Shown: positions 1 through 10,580, counted from the stretch's first letter. The stretch: DNA of 30,658 nucleotides from Onchocerca volvulus (GCA_000499405.2 HG738173.1:1-30658); one strand, 5' to 3'. Notes: generated by a model from the letters alone, not told the origin. Made by a program: numbers and translations.

Positions 1-1020
1 AATCAATGGAAAGCGAAATTTCTAAATCTTATTACACACAACGAATTACCAAGACTTCGCTTACAGGGTAATTGCTCTGAAAAAAGTAAAGCATTACGTT
101 TTCAGACTATTTTGAATATGGTCTTAGATAAGCAGCTGTAGTATTTCTTATCCAAGTAATACTTGAAGTTATTCAATTGTTGGCACTCCTGCACTACGAT
201 AAATTTGCTCTGATCGAATCTTTGAGACTTTGCTTTCGAAATATGAAATCAGCGAAATTGAAATAGCTTGCGTCATCCTGCTGGACTGCAGTTTTATTTT
301 TAGAAGATCGTTTGAAAAATGAAAATTAAGAGAAAAAGTACGCATAATTTTTAAGAATCTCATTCACACAGAGCAAAGCGATGATTAAATGACATATTAC
401 CGAAACCTACTGGTACCGAAACAGAAGACGGAGATCAATGAATGGGAGCTGATGCAATATCCTATTGCAAAGTTGCATCCAAACTCCAGAACTGATCTCT
501 TCCAGATCATATCTCCCTCCGACAGTCCACGTCATAATAGATTAAGTTGACACGCTTACTTCACTTTACACTGTCTTCTAATTCAATCCAAATTTGGCTG
601 AAATATTTAGCAAACATAATAACATAAGCTTTAGAAAAAGTAAATCATTTCGATGCTCATTTAACTTTCAGTTACTAATTAAACAAGCTTTAATTGATTG
701 ATAAGAAAGACACATATATGACCAATGTCAAAAGATGGATAACGAAATAGAATTATGGACGATATTTGAAGGATCAAATCCAATTTTTATAAAAAAGCAT
801 TTACAAATAAAGCTGGATTGATCAGAAGCCTAACAATCTATTTCAAATTTAAGAAATTCGGATAAACTCTTCGCCCTACAGATAAGATTGGCCCATCTAT
901 AATAAAAAATTTTTTAGATTATTTAAATGACGTACTCATAGTTCGGAGTTCTGAGCCATGCTGCGAATGAAACAAAAAGTTTCTGAATAGTCATTGTATT
1001 GAATCAAGTATATTTGCCTA
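1..1020. repeat. Flank repeat, copy 1 of 3 (downstream of P4H gene A)
   Basis: This stretch recurs at 8612-9450 (continuing at about 15660 after later insertions) and, more diverged, at 28474-29770. Positions 1-516 match 8612-9127 with one mismatch seen (442/9053); after that the two copies diverge sharply. No convincing gene is seen. A 64-codon minus-strand frame at 169-363 is open in copies 1 and 2 but is broken by an indel in copy 3. The copies bracket the two P4H genes and mark the tandem duplication unit. Confidence 0.85.
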
Positions 1021-1535
1021 TCCGATTAGAAGTTATTAACAAACAGATAAATTACTGCACATTCGTATATTGGAGAAAAAAAAAAAAAAAAAAAAAGGCA
1101 AAAAATGGAAAAGAAATCAAACGATTAGAATATTTATATGGCAGTGAATGTTATAACAGAAACCCATTAAGTGGTTTGACAATATCTTTAATTTAATTCA
1201 AAGGATTAAGTAATAATAATAGCGATAATAATAAAAAATAAAGTTAGAAGATACAAGGCGTTTGATAAAAAATTATAAATTTGTAAACTGATTGAAGTAT
1301 CCATGAAAGTGGAAAGACATGCGACAAGAACAAAACACATGGTTAAATAGAAATGACATTAAGCTGGCTTGTTCATTTCTATTAAGATCTTAGTAGAATC
1401 TTTGTCACACACATGCCTCAACCTCTTATTTAACTACATTTATACAAATCTCACAGGAATTAAAATATTTTTTTCCTTCTGAAACTCTCCAATTATTGGT
1501 TCTGTTCCATTTGGATCAACAAAATTTCAGTGTTT
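1021..1535. other. 3' flank of P4H gene A
   Basis: AT-rich sequence with an A homopolymer near 1076-1096. From about 1100 on it closely matches 15840-16267, the corresponding 3' flank of gene B, so the downstream boundary of the duplicated gene lies near 1100. No clear AATAAA was seen on the minus strand, and no coding sequence is supported. Confidence 0.5.
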
Positions 1536-4500
1536 TCATTTCATTTTCTTTGGTTTCTTAGCTTCTGACCTAATATTTAAATGATGTTTCGGTTCGGGAG
1601 CTCCTAAATCACCAACATATCGTTCCTGATCGAACTGATTCAAACCACACGGTCGACGCCATTCCTGCCCTCGTTCATGAAACCATTTGTTTGTTACCCA
1701 TTTATTTCCGGTTAATACTGGACATGCAGCATGTTGAGTGCGCATATCTACTTCACCGCTACGCATCAAATTATACCAGAATAGTGCTGCATTCTACAGA
1801 AATCCACATAAATGTATTAAGCATGTTGCGATGTAAACTATAGTAATTCAAACATAATTAATATTACTTTTTCTACATTAGAGCAAATTTCTTGGAACTT
1901 TGCAAAAATTTTAAAAATTTTCAAACGGATATGGTACTTCAACTGATTCTGCCCATTTATTGCGCATATTTTCTTCTCTTATTCAATCTGCCACATAAAA
2001 AAACCGGTTATGCAAGTAATGATGTTGAATTCGAATTAACGTTCTATTTCTTTGCAAAGAAGATCAAAAGACATTTTGTGCGATGACAGCATCTATCTGA
2101 CTGGTATGTAGTATCTAGTATCTAACAGTTCACCTTCGTGCATGATACTTTTGTTTTCAAATCGATGAATACTGTTCCACCTCCGATTTCTGGTTCAGTC
2201 ATCTGTAATCAAATGAAAACAATTGTTTGTACAAATTGTTAAAAGAATTGAATTATTCAATTCAGAAGTAAATAAAATGTAAATAAACAAATACGTAGAT
2301 TAAAATTGTAGCTATTCGATTCCCAGTTCCCAATTCTTTAAAGGCAGAATCATCATCACTCTGAAAATGTGATCTGTTGTTATTATCATATGAACTAATT
2401 AAAAAAGTCTCAAATGACAAATTTTTACGATGTTTGCATTCTCGAACACATTTTGGTATTTTGTGCAAGAACAGTTAAAGAGCATTTTTTTTTTTTTTTT
2501 GAAATCGTGTTGCTTCCATAACCTCATTTTTAAAATTTCTCATCCGAAATGTATTTTGAACCAGAAATTTAAGAAAAGCATGTTAATGCATAGCAAACAA
2601 TGATGATAAAATGACCTAAGATAACATAGAATAGCCCAAGATAATACTTACTTTTGCACAATCTAAATGAGGTTCGTAATGTCCACCAACTCCATAATTC
2701 TGGATCTGAAATGTTTTAGATGTTCAAATTGACTAAAATTTATAGAAACTGGCTGTAACCTTTCAGTACTAAAAAAATTTATTACTACTATCAGCCATCT
2801 TATAAGAATTCCATCAGGAATGACAAAGTAGCATGAAATTGATCATTTTCATGATTTTAAATTTCACTGATTTTCGTTTTGAAATTTAGAAATCTGGAGA
2901 AATGACTTGAAGTTCCTCTGCAGTTTCTACTTCGAGATTTGTTGCCAAATCAAGACGTCTGTCGATGCGGTTAACTATTTCATGTTCCGATGATCTCAAC
3001 CATGCACTGAGAACAACTCAATATTCATTGAAAATTTACATCAGATAAAAATCAAATTTTTTTGCTTTGCTCATTAAACAGATAAAGTATTTATATTTGA
3101 AACAGTGATCAATTTTATCCGGCCCTACTAATTAATCAAAAATGAAAGAAAAACAATTGGAATTACAAATTTTATTTATCGTAAAACTCGAATAAAAGAG
3201 ATTTATGAACTTTTACCTTTTACTAATACGATAGGAGGCTGTTTCAAGCTTTCCAGTCACAGCATTATGAACTGTGGCCCGATTCAACTGAAATAGTTCG
3301 ATTCTGCCAATAAATACAATAATTCATTTTCTTTCTTCCTCCCTTTCTTGCCTCTTGAGAATGAAAATGCAATACTACAATACAATGAAAGGATTTAAAC
3401 ATGCCTTAGGCACTGCAAGCATTTCGATAATTCGTGCCTCCTCATCCGACATAATATCATGGAACAGTACAGCCAATGGATTTTGTCGAGCAATTTCTAC
3501 TTTGAATGGTGCCAAACGCAAATAGGGACGATCCATTTTGTAATAGCAATACAACCGCGATTGTGCTTTTATGTTCTGCAAAAATCCGCAAAATTCTAAA
3601 TCCTTTTTTTCAATAAATCTTGAAGTTTCGAATTAGCATTTTCTTCAATCAAATAAATTCAGTCCAAAAGCTATCAGTATTTACAGATTTGTGCTACATT
3701 TGGAAAATTTAATCAGTGGTAACCAAAAGAATTAACCCAACGATTTTGAATATTATAATTCAATCTTGGCTGTTTTTATATGAAAAATTAAACAAATGAT
3801 GTTGAAGCGCTTACGACGGATATTTCTTGCCGGCATAATGCTTCATATTTGTACTTCGTGCTTTTATCCAAGCCACTTGCATCTTGTGGATTCTTTATTG
3901 GTGGAATATTTCGTCGCATATCGACACGTCGTACTCCCTCATCTTCCAGCAAATCTTCATACCATCTCACATTGCCTTTCGCTCGTGGATGATCCGGATC
4001 TGTAATTACGAGCAGAATAAAACACTCCGTGCTAGGCAAAGACTGAAAAATAATTAACACATTATTAAATGACATAGCTCGCATTGCGTATTAAACTAAT
4101 CGCTAATCATACTTCCACCAAAAATCCAAGCAGAACTCAACAAAACTTCGACATATGCAATTTATATAAATAAAAAAAGTAAATGTTCGTTGTGGCTTTC
4201 GACAAAACATTGCAAGTTCTTCATTGATTGCTTTGAAATTTTGACACAATTGAAATTGGTTGCATTCATATAGGAGCGTGTTTCTGTATGGATGTACTTA
4301 TTTTTTTTTACCTGTTCATAAAGAGTTTCCCGAAAAAATGCTTGATTAGCAGACAAATGAAGTAAGGTCAACCAATTATTGATTCACTGCTAGATAATAG
4401 TCGACAAATTATCTATATAAATAAAAATGCAAATATACAAATATTCTTTTAACATAACATCGTAAATTCTTCACTGACTTATTTGAAATTTTGAAACAAT

Positions 4501-6992
4501 GTTGTGATGAGATAAGCGTGTGTTTTTATGTAGATATATCTATTTTTTATAACCATCATACCTGTGACAGATAAAATTAAGTAAGCAGCGGATATTTTTA
4601 TTTATATAGATTAGGTGGATGGTTACGCGAAGCGTGACCGGATATAAACTAGTATTTAATAAAACATTAAAGATTACACAGGAAGTCTTAACATTACACA
4701 GGAAGTCTTCAAAATTATCGAAAACTGAAGCAAAAATTTCAGGAAATTTCATCGCTAATGCATTACATTTCTCCACTACTAAAATTAGGAATTATTTCGG
4801 TCAAAAAAAAAAAAAAAAAAAAACTCAGTGATAAATGACTTACTCATGCGATATAATTCATCCGTAAGCAACAACGCTCGTTTCAGATTACCCTGTTTAT
4901 ATAGCGAAAAAGCCAAATATTCCAGGATGTCTTCTAAATTCGCCGTTGGTGTAACTTCCTTCTCGACACGTTCTCGCGCTTCCTGCATCCACATAATAGT
5001 GTGATAATAGTCATTTGCGTAGTATGCTGCACGACCAATTTCAAAACAATCTCCAGCTGCAACATTCGAAATTCTGAAATCGATGTATTTCTTTTTTTCA
5101 ACATTCTCTGCATCCTGAAGAAAGCAAAAGAAGATAAAGGACGAGAGCATCTTTTTCACCTTCAAATTATTATTTAAAGAGTCAAAACTAACCAGTTAAA
5201 GCAACTGTCCGCATTTGAGAATTCAAGATTTTTCCTTCAGCAATATCTTTGGTATCCATTTGATATGTGTCTTGCAAACGCAACAAGCCAATTACTGCGC
5301 CTGACAGATCCTCCTATAAATTCTCCACGATAATTAGTAAATCACTAATTATTTTGCAACATAATTAAAAATCAGTTATGCATAGAACATAATCAGTTCT
5401 ACACATATTAAGCCTACATTGAATGATAGCTAAGACAGAGTGAAAGCTTATTTATCAGATTATTTCCATAAGAGAACAAATTCAAATTAATGCTCGCAAT
5501 AGCTTAGCAAAGCCTGAATAGCAAAAACTAGAGTATCACGAGTCCAAATTTTTTGGCATATTGCTCAATGGCATGAACTAAATTCATTTTTGCCTTCATT
5601 TCCTGATGTTTACGTTTAAAGGAGTAAGCGCGTTTTACCGACTTTATAATAAAATTCGAAATATATTTACGCTTTTATTAACTTTTTTTTAAATTGATTT
5701 TTGTAATGAAAGTCAAAAAATACTTTTTATCATTTATACCACAAATACCAGCTCTTCTGAGATAGAAATTGGATTGCGAAGCGGAGAAAAAGAACCTCCG
5801 TAGGATAGCTGATACGCTTAGTAGCTCGCTGACGAGTCACGTTGCGAATGATATCATCGGCGGAGTTCGATCGCATAATCTTTACTACTTTGTTCCAGTC
5901 TGTTGTCATCCCTTTAATCAACAGGAAGGCATTGATTGGATGTCTTATCGCCTCTTCACCATCTCGTAAAGCTTTATCATTCCGCTCTTGTACTTCTTGA
6001 GCGAACCTAAAATCATATCAGTAATTTTCGGAAAGACATTATTTTGATAGTGTTACAGGAATCATTACAGGAAACTTTCAGTCATTTTCAAAAATTGTGG
6101 TATTTTAGAAATTTTCAGAAACTGTTATTAAAATTTCCTTACCAATTACTTGGATTAGTAGGACTAATTTCATTCTCGGAAGTCTTATCAGTTGCAAATC
6201 GAAGGATTAAGAAATCCTTATTGACAGGGTTCTGCCAATGAGATGGAAAGGTGTAATTAGAAAATCCGGAAATTTTACAAAAACAGATATGATGAAATAT
6301 TCAAAGTATTTCATATGATAGAAATTTGTAATATTTCTCAGTGAAATGAATTATTTATCCACATTTCGTTCTTTGGTCTAATACAAAAATCTTTGTGCTC
6401 TTATTTCCGATCTGCTAAATAAGTTTGCATGCACATTGTCTAAAATGTTGAAATCCATGTCAATTGTCTGGAATATTGCAAGAACTAAAGCTTGTATGCA
6501 TTGTTTAAAATTATAAGCATTGCCTATCCCTTATCCTTTATCTTGATAACCAAACCCTTTTTATACTCATTCCATTTCTACCACAACCAAGCGATCAACT
6601 TTAATCGTGATATCTTGTTCCATCATATACCGTGGAGGAAGAATCAATGCTCCGTCGATCAATAAAACCTTTCTCACATGATTCATCTCCGCTACAATAT
6701 AATAAATCCCGACAAATGTACTTACGACATTGTGATTTTTAGTGTCGGTTTACACTGAAGTGAAGAATGGAATGAAGAGTAAAAGAGTCAAACTCAGCTT
6801 AAAAAAGGATAAAATCGCTTACTTTTTTAGATAATCAAGTCTTTCTAACTCTTTTTCCACATAACCATCAATCATTATTGGAATATCACTCTCAGCTCCA
6901 ATTAATGCTTTTAGCGAGGCAAAGGATGAGTAAATATCGGCAGAAATCGTAGCGATTAATAAGAATATATTAAGAACTATCAATGGTGTCAT
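1536..6992 (-). CDS. phy: Prolyl 4-hydroxylase alpha subunit, gene A (12 coding exons)
   Basis: ER enzyme hydroxylating proline in collagen X-Pro-Gly repeats using Fe(II), 2-oxoglutarate, O2 and ascorbate, normally with PDI as beta subunit. Exons in transcript order: 6823-6992, 5796-6006, 5193-5313, 4844-5056, 3815-3999, 3405-3575, 3217-3287, 2907-3006, 2652-2705, 2295-2360, 2134-2202, 1536-1793. Phases agree at every join, giving 1689 nt, about 562 aa, near the nematode PHY length. Exon 1 encodes a signal peptide (about 20 residues, ending ATISA). Exons 1-3 form the N-terminal domain and exon 4 the TPR-like peptide-binding domain (YYHTIMWMQEA...LEYLAFSLYKQG). Exons 6-12 form the 2OG-Fe(II) dioxygenase: HLD in exon 9 (iron ligands), QHAACPVL (third ligand) and GNKW (2OG lysine) in exon 12. 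The tail is basic, with no KDEL-type signal. Intron 6 uses a GC donor. PHY-1 versus PHY-2 orthology is not resolved. Confidence 0.93.
3288..3404 (-). other. GC-AG intron (intron 6 of gene A)
   Basis: The donor reads CCTAAG|GCATGT and the acceptor TTTCAG|TTGAAT. Only this join keeps the frame and gives the family-typical PK|LNRATV transition. A GT lies three bases further on, but using it shifts the frame. Gene B has the same GC donor at 22452-22453. Confidence 0.75.
4161..4411 (+). mobile_element. Non-autonomous Helitron relic 1 in intron 4 of gene A (5' part)
   Basis: Starts with a slightly mutated Helitron-type 5' end (TTTATATAAATAAAAA, compare TCTATATAAATAAAAATG at 23189) after an A. A typical 5' segment follows, containing TTTGAAATTTTGACACAA. 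The sequence runs into a degenerate TTTCCCG-containing part at about 4325 and is interrupted by the start of a second Helitron at 4412. No separate 3' terminus is visible. The same arrangement exists in gene B, so the insertion predates the duplication. Confidence 0.6.
4412..4652 (+). mobile_element. Non-autonomous Helitron relic 2 in intron 4 of gene A, with 3' hairpin
   Basis: 5' end A|TCTATATAAATAAAAATG. The 3' end is a short hairpin (GGTTACGC gaa GCGTGACC, with a G-T pair) followed by ACTAG|T at 4649-4652, matching the CTAG end and A-T target preference of the large Helitron at 9666-15299. Just before the hairpin, ATTTATATAGATTA is an inverted echo of the 5' end. It is internally deleted by about 300 bp relative to the gene B copy. 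Confidence 0.7.
6567..6686 (-). other. 39-codon open frame inside intron 1 of gene A (status uncertain)
   Basis: ATG-to-TGA frame of 39 codons beginning MNHVRKVLLIDGALILPPRY and ending VVVEME, on the same strand as the host gene. TTGTAG lies just upstream of the frame, and a 29-nt segment flanked by CTTCAG and GTAAGT lies further upstream. The copy in gene B (25862-25981) is identical as read, but it lies in a tract with almost no divergence, so conservation proves nothing. Adding these segments to the P4H mRNA would break its frame. It is not recognised as any family. Confidence 0.2.
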
Positions 6993-7083
6993 TTTCTGCA
7001 ATGCATGTCACACGCAGTCATATGCTTTAAGTTAAGAATAACTACTTGAAACGGTATACCTGTCTTGCGACGGAAATCAACAT
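6993..7083 (-). promoter_or_regulatory. 5' leader of gene A: splice acceptor beside the ATG and possible upstream start
   Basis: TTGCAG|AAAATG places a splice acceptor 3 nt before the ATG at 6990-6992, as is common for nematode spliced-leader trans-splicing. Alternatively, a donor CAG|GTATAC at 7058-7059 would make a 64-nt cis intron (6996-7059). Removing it joins an upstream ATG (7081-7083, MLISVARQ) in frame to K-MTPLIVL. Gene B has the same arrangement. The coding region is therefore annotated from the inner ATG. Confidence 0.5.
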
Positions 7084-8611
7084 ATATTTCTCACTTCCTC
7101 AAATAAAATAATTCCAAAAAGTATGGCATAAAAGCGGAATTCCAGACATAGTATCAAAGTGAGGGAAAATGAGAAAAGTTGAAATTATGGCAAAATTGTG
7201 TGCAAGGCATTAGCGGTAAAGATGTGATACATGGTCCTGTTATCTGTATATTGAACATGCTAGACTGAAGTTATTGTGAATAAAAAAAAAAAATGCAGAC
7301 TTCTTGAAAAATAGACTTGCTAATTCTATTTTATAATAGAAATATCATTCTAATGATAAAATGAATAGATTTCAAATTAACTCCAGACAAACAATGGCAT
7401 AGATTAAAATATCATAGAAAAGTGCATCTATTCGGAAACATGATGTCCAAGAAAAGATTTAAATAACGAAGGAAAGATGTATTTATTCAGAATATGTTTA
7501 TTTTCGCATGGGAATGATAATCAGTAGTATATCATCTGAAGATAAAAACTGATTCCGAGCAATCATTTCATTTGGTGCAAAAAAAAACCAACTAATCAGA
7601 AATTGAACTATATTGACACATCAGCAATTCATCATTCATCTTTTGAGGGAAAGAAGTTCCGCAAACTCCATCTTTATCTCTTTACCATGTGCTTATCACA
7701 TATTTTCTCATGACCCTTTCAAATTCTTCCTGAACCAATGAAGTATTATTACATTCATAGTAATTGAATAATATATATTCTCTTCCACACTTTCAAACGG
7801 AATTTCAAATTAAACTTGTGTTAAACACGTTAATTTTTTTTAATGTAGTGGCAGTTTCAGCTCTGGAAGACGAGCATGATTTCCTTCCCGCTACAATTCA
7901 TATGATGTCCGAAAGCTTACATTGTCTTTTCGAAGGCAAATAATACAGTGACATTGCTGCTTGGACGTACTAAGTATAAATTATCAAGAAAACGTCAAAA
8001 GTAATCTTGGGAAACATCGATGAAGGCAAAGTGATCCTGTGCATGATATTTCCACAAGGCTCACATTCATCTATGACAGCTTTAGCATAAAACTTCAAAT
8101 CGACGTAATTATAAAATTGCTGTGCATGGCGCCATACACTTCTTTTAATCTTTCACATACATTTTATTATTGCTTTATTCAGCCAGGTATATTGTAAAGA
8201 TACTGTATGGAACAGATTCTACAGAATTTTACGGTATTATATGGACCAAATGAGAAAGCATTCAATAAATAGCGGAGATGCACCATAATTTACGACAGAT
8301 TGGATCCTAAACTAACAAAACAGATAAGAGATGGACGAACAGTGATGTCGGGATAATAAAGAGGCATTGGGTATTAGAAAGCACAATCCGGCTAAGTGTC
8401 AAAACAAATGGGTGAATTATTCGTGTTGACAATTTGACGTATTGTGAAGAGCTGTTGGTCAGTTCGAATCTATATTTTTGAATACACTGCTGTTAACATT
8501 TTGAAACATGAAAAATTGATTGTTATGTATTTGAGAATCGCAAATCGAATAAAACTGAGCTAGTCAGAAATCAAGCTAATGTGTCGTTTTTTTTTTTTTT
8601 TTCTTTTTTTG
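7084..8611. other. Upstream region of P4H gene A
   Basis: AT-rich non-coding sequence. 7084-7188 closely matches the gene B upstream region (to about 26483). After that the copies diverge, except for a block at 7923-8245 that is identical to 27659-27981. A T-rich tract (8588-8610) ends the region just before flank copy 2. No gene, tRNA or clear TATA-type promoter was recognised. Confidence 0.5.
7923..8245. repeat. 323-bp block identical to 27659-27981
   Basis: Read base by base, no difference or indel is seen over 323 bp (constant offset 19736). Sequence on both sides is visibly diverged between the copies. It lies about 0.9 kb upstream of gene A, while the partner lies about 1.4 kb upstream of gene B. 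No long open frame or tRNA-like fold was noted. Either a recent gene-conversion tract or a constrained regulatory or RNA element. Confidence 0.8.
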
Positions 8612-9450
8612 AATCAATGGAAAGCGAAATTTCTAAATCTTATTACACACAACGAATTACCAAGACTTCGCTTACAGGGTAATTGCTCTGAAAAAAGTAA
8701 AGCATTACGTTTTCAGACTATTTTGAATATGGTCTTAGATAAGCAGCTGTAGTATTTCTTATCCAAGTAATACTTGAAGTTATTCAATTGTTGGCACTCC
8801 TGCACTACGATAAATTTGCTCTGATCGAATCTTTGAGACTTTGCTTTCGAAATATGAAATCAGCGAAATTGAAATAGCTTGCGTCATCCTGCTGGACTGC
8901 AGTTTTATTTTTAGAAGATCGTTTGAAAAATGAAAATTAAGAGAAAAAGTACGCATAATTTTTAAGAATCTCATTCACACAGAGCAAAGCGATGATTAAA
9001 TGACATATTACCGAAACCTACTGGTACCGAAACAGAAGACGGAGATCAATGAGTGGGAGCTGATGCAATATCCTATTGCAAAGTTGCATCCAAACTCCAG
9101 AACTGATCTCTTCCAGATCATATCTCCGCTCCGACAATTCATAATAGATGAAATCGCATAAATGAAAAACATAATGAAATCGCATAATATGGATTGAATC
9201 GATAAAATTGATAATAAATCGACACAGCACTTTCTTTATTTAATATTTGAAGTTCAAAGAATGCTCAAGGTTAAAAAATGAAAAGTGGAATATTAAAATC
9301 ATTGGCGATATCCGAAGGATCAAACCAAACTTTTTATGCATTGAAGAAAGCATTTGTAAAACTAATATAAATGCTGATTTCAGTTTGCCAGAAGCTAACA
9401 ATCTGTTTCAAATTTAGGAAATTCGGGAATAAACTTTTCAGGCGACAGAT
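8612..9450. repeat. Flank repeat, copy 2 of 3
   Basis: Constant offset of 8611 to the start of the window. 8612-9127 is almost identical to 1-516, and the remainder aligns imperfectly with 560-890 and with 29340-29600. The repeat resumes at about 15660 after a copy-specific stretch and the Helitron. It separates the upstream region of gene A from the 3' flank of gene B. Confidence 0.85.
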
Positions 9451-9665
9451 AAAACTGAGCAACGCATAAGTCAGAATGGATCATAAAGGATAGACTGTTG
9501 GGTAGATGGACTTGAAACAAAGGCAGATCCAATTGAGCTAAAAATGAAGAAAAGAAATATACAATTTCTCTTTTTCTCAATATCATCTTTCTTTGCCTTT
9601 TAAAAAATTTTAAAATTTATCTGAAAGAAATTCCTCAAAAGAATTAGTCGAATAGCGAAAGTTAA
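9451..9665. other. Copy-2-specific sequence left of the Helitron
   Basis: This stretch and 15300-15660 have no counterpart in flank copies 1 and 3, so about 570 bp here is either an earlier insertion (later hit by the Helitron) or was deleted from the other copies. No transposon termini or gene were recognised. A 63-codon minus-strand frame at 9395-9586 has no support. Confidence 0.4.
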
Positions 9666-9865
9666 TCAATATAAATAAAATGTAAATGCTACCTGTTACC
9701 GTTAACGGATCTCCGAGAAGTTCTCCACGATTGTTTTCAAGTTTTGACACAACCTTGTACTCCAACGGACCTTCTTTATGAGTAAATATAATTACTTTTT
9801 TTCACGTGTCACGTCCGTGACAACTGAAAATAGGTGAGGATGTGGAGTTTATTGGCTCCGCCCAC

Positions 9866-10025
9866 CTTTTTTTGTCATTCTCCTTTTCCCTCCCATCTCT
9901 CTCTCTTTCTCTTCTTCTTGAGTGAAAGAGACGGTTAGCCTCCTGCTATCTTTTTTTGCCATTCTCCTTTTTCCTTCCATCTCTCTCTCTCTTCTTCTTG
10001 GGTAAAAGATGCGGTTAGCAATAAT
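9866..10025. repeat. 84-bp tandem repeat, two copies, pyrimidine-rich
   Basis: A unit starting CTTTTTTTGTCATTCTCC at 9866 recurs at 9950 as CTTTTTTTGCCATTCTCC. Each unit runs through a CTCTCTCT tract and ends in CGGTTAGC. It lies in the 5' non-coding part of the Helitron, upstream of the transposase gene. A link to its promoter is speculation. Confidence 0.8.
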
Positions 10026-10192
10026 AATGGAAATTAATCATTAAGGCGCCCTTTCTATCATTTATATAGGAATGTCAATGGGAGCGGTTTAATGCTCCGA
10101 TTCGGATTTTTTTTTAGTTTTCTCTTTTAGTCGTTTCTTCTTTTTTATTTTACAAATTTATCATTAGATTTGTTTTACTAATATTTTTTTTT

Positions 10193-10430
10193 TACCGTTG
10201 GCAATAAATAATTAATATCAAATAATGATAAATAATAATAAATAATGATAAATAATGACAAATAATAATAAAGAGCAATAACTTATAATAAATAATATAA
10301 TAAAAAAGAATAATAAACAGTGATAAATTATAATAAATAAATAATAATGAATAATAATAAAAAATGTTAAATAATAATAAATAATAACAATAAATACTGA
10401 ATGAATAATAATAAATAATATGCTAATCCT
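10193..10430. repeat. Imperfect (AAT)n / AATAATGATAAAT microsatellite
   Basis: About 240 bp of AATAATAATAAATAATGATAAAT-like sequence with occasional substitutions, between the Helitron 5' region and the RepHel start. Simple-sequence expansion with no coding potential. Confidence 0.85.
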
Positions 10431-10580
10431 TTGTAACCGTCAAAAATTTTGAACAAATGAACATTTATGACTGTCAGTATCTTTTAATATCATATATTTG
10501 AGCAGTTTTTGATTCAATTTCAGGTTCAATCAAAAATTAATTTCGAGAATGCAATCTATCTGCTTTAGTTCATCTAAATA

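Noticed and set aside
169..363. 64-codon minus-strand ORF, also at 8780-8974
   Set aside because: Its repetition only reflects the near-identical flank copies; the frame is broken by an indel in copy 3 and no family is recognisable.
4673..4709. ATTACACAGGAAGTCTT present twice, 20 bp apart
   Set aside because: A small local duplication in gene A intron 4, absent from gene B; no function suggested.
4619..4831. 70-codon plus-strand ORF
   Set aside because: Runs through the Helitron hairpin and a poly-A tract in intron 4; the gene B counterpart differs in length and start.
4785..5165. Extension of P4H exon 4 upstream, using the acceptors CTTCAG|GATGC or TTTCAG|AATTT
   Set aside because: Both shift the frame relative to exon 3. 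TTGCAG|CTGG at 5056/5057 joins in phase and gives the family-typical AGDCFEIGRAAY.
9018..9230. 70-codon minus-strand ORF in flank copy 2
   Set aside because: The sequence after 9127 is not shared in frame with the other flank copies, and composition is as in the surrounding AT-rich DNA.
9395..9586. 63-codon minus-strand ORF next to the Helitron
   Set aside because: The homologous parts of flank copies 1 and 3 contain stops in this frame; no motif.
10193..10430. Regular AAT-type repeats considered as a CRISPR or satellite array
   Set aside because: Units are short, imperfect and without spacers; an ordinary microsatellite in a eukaryotic transposon.
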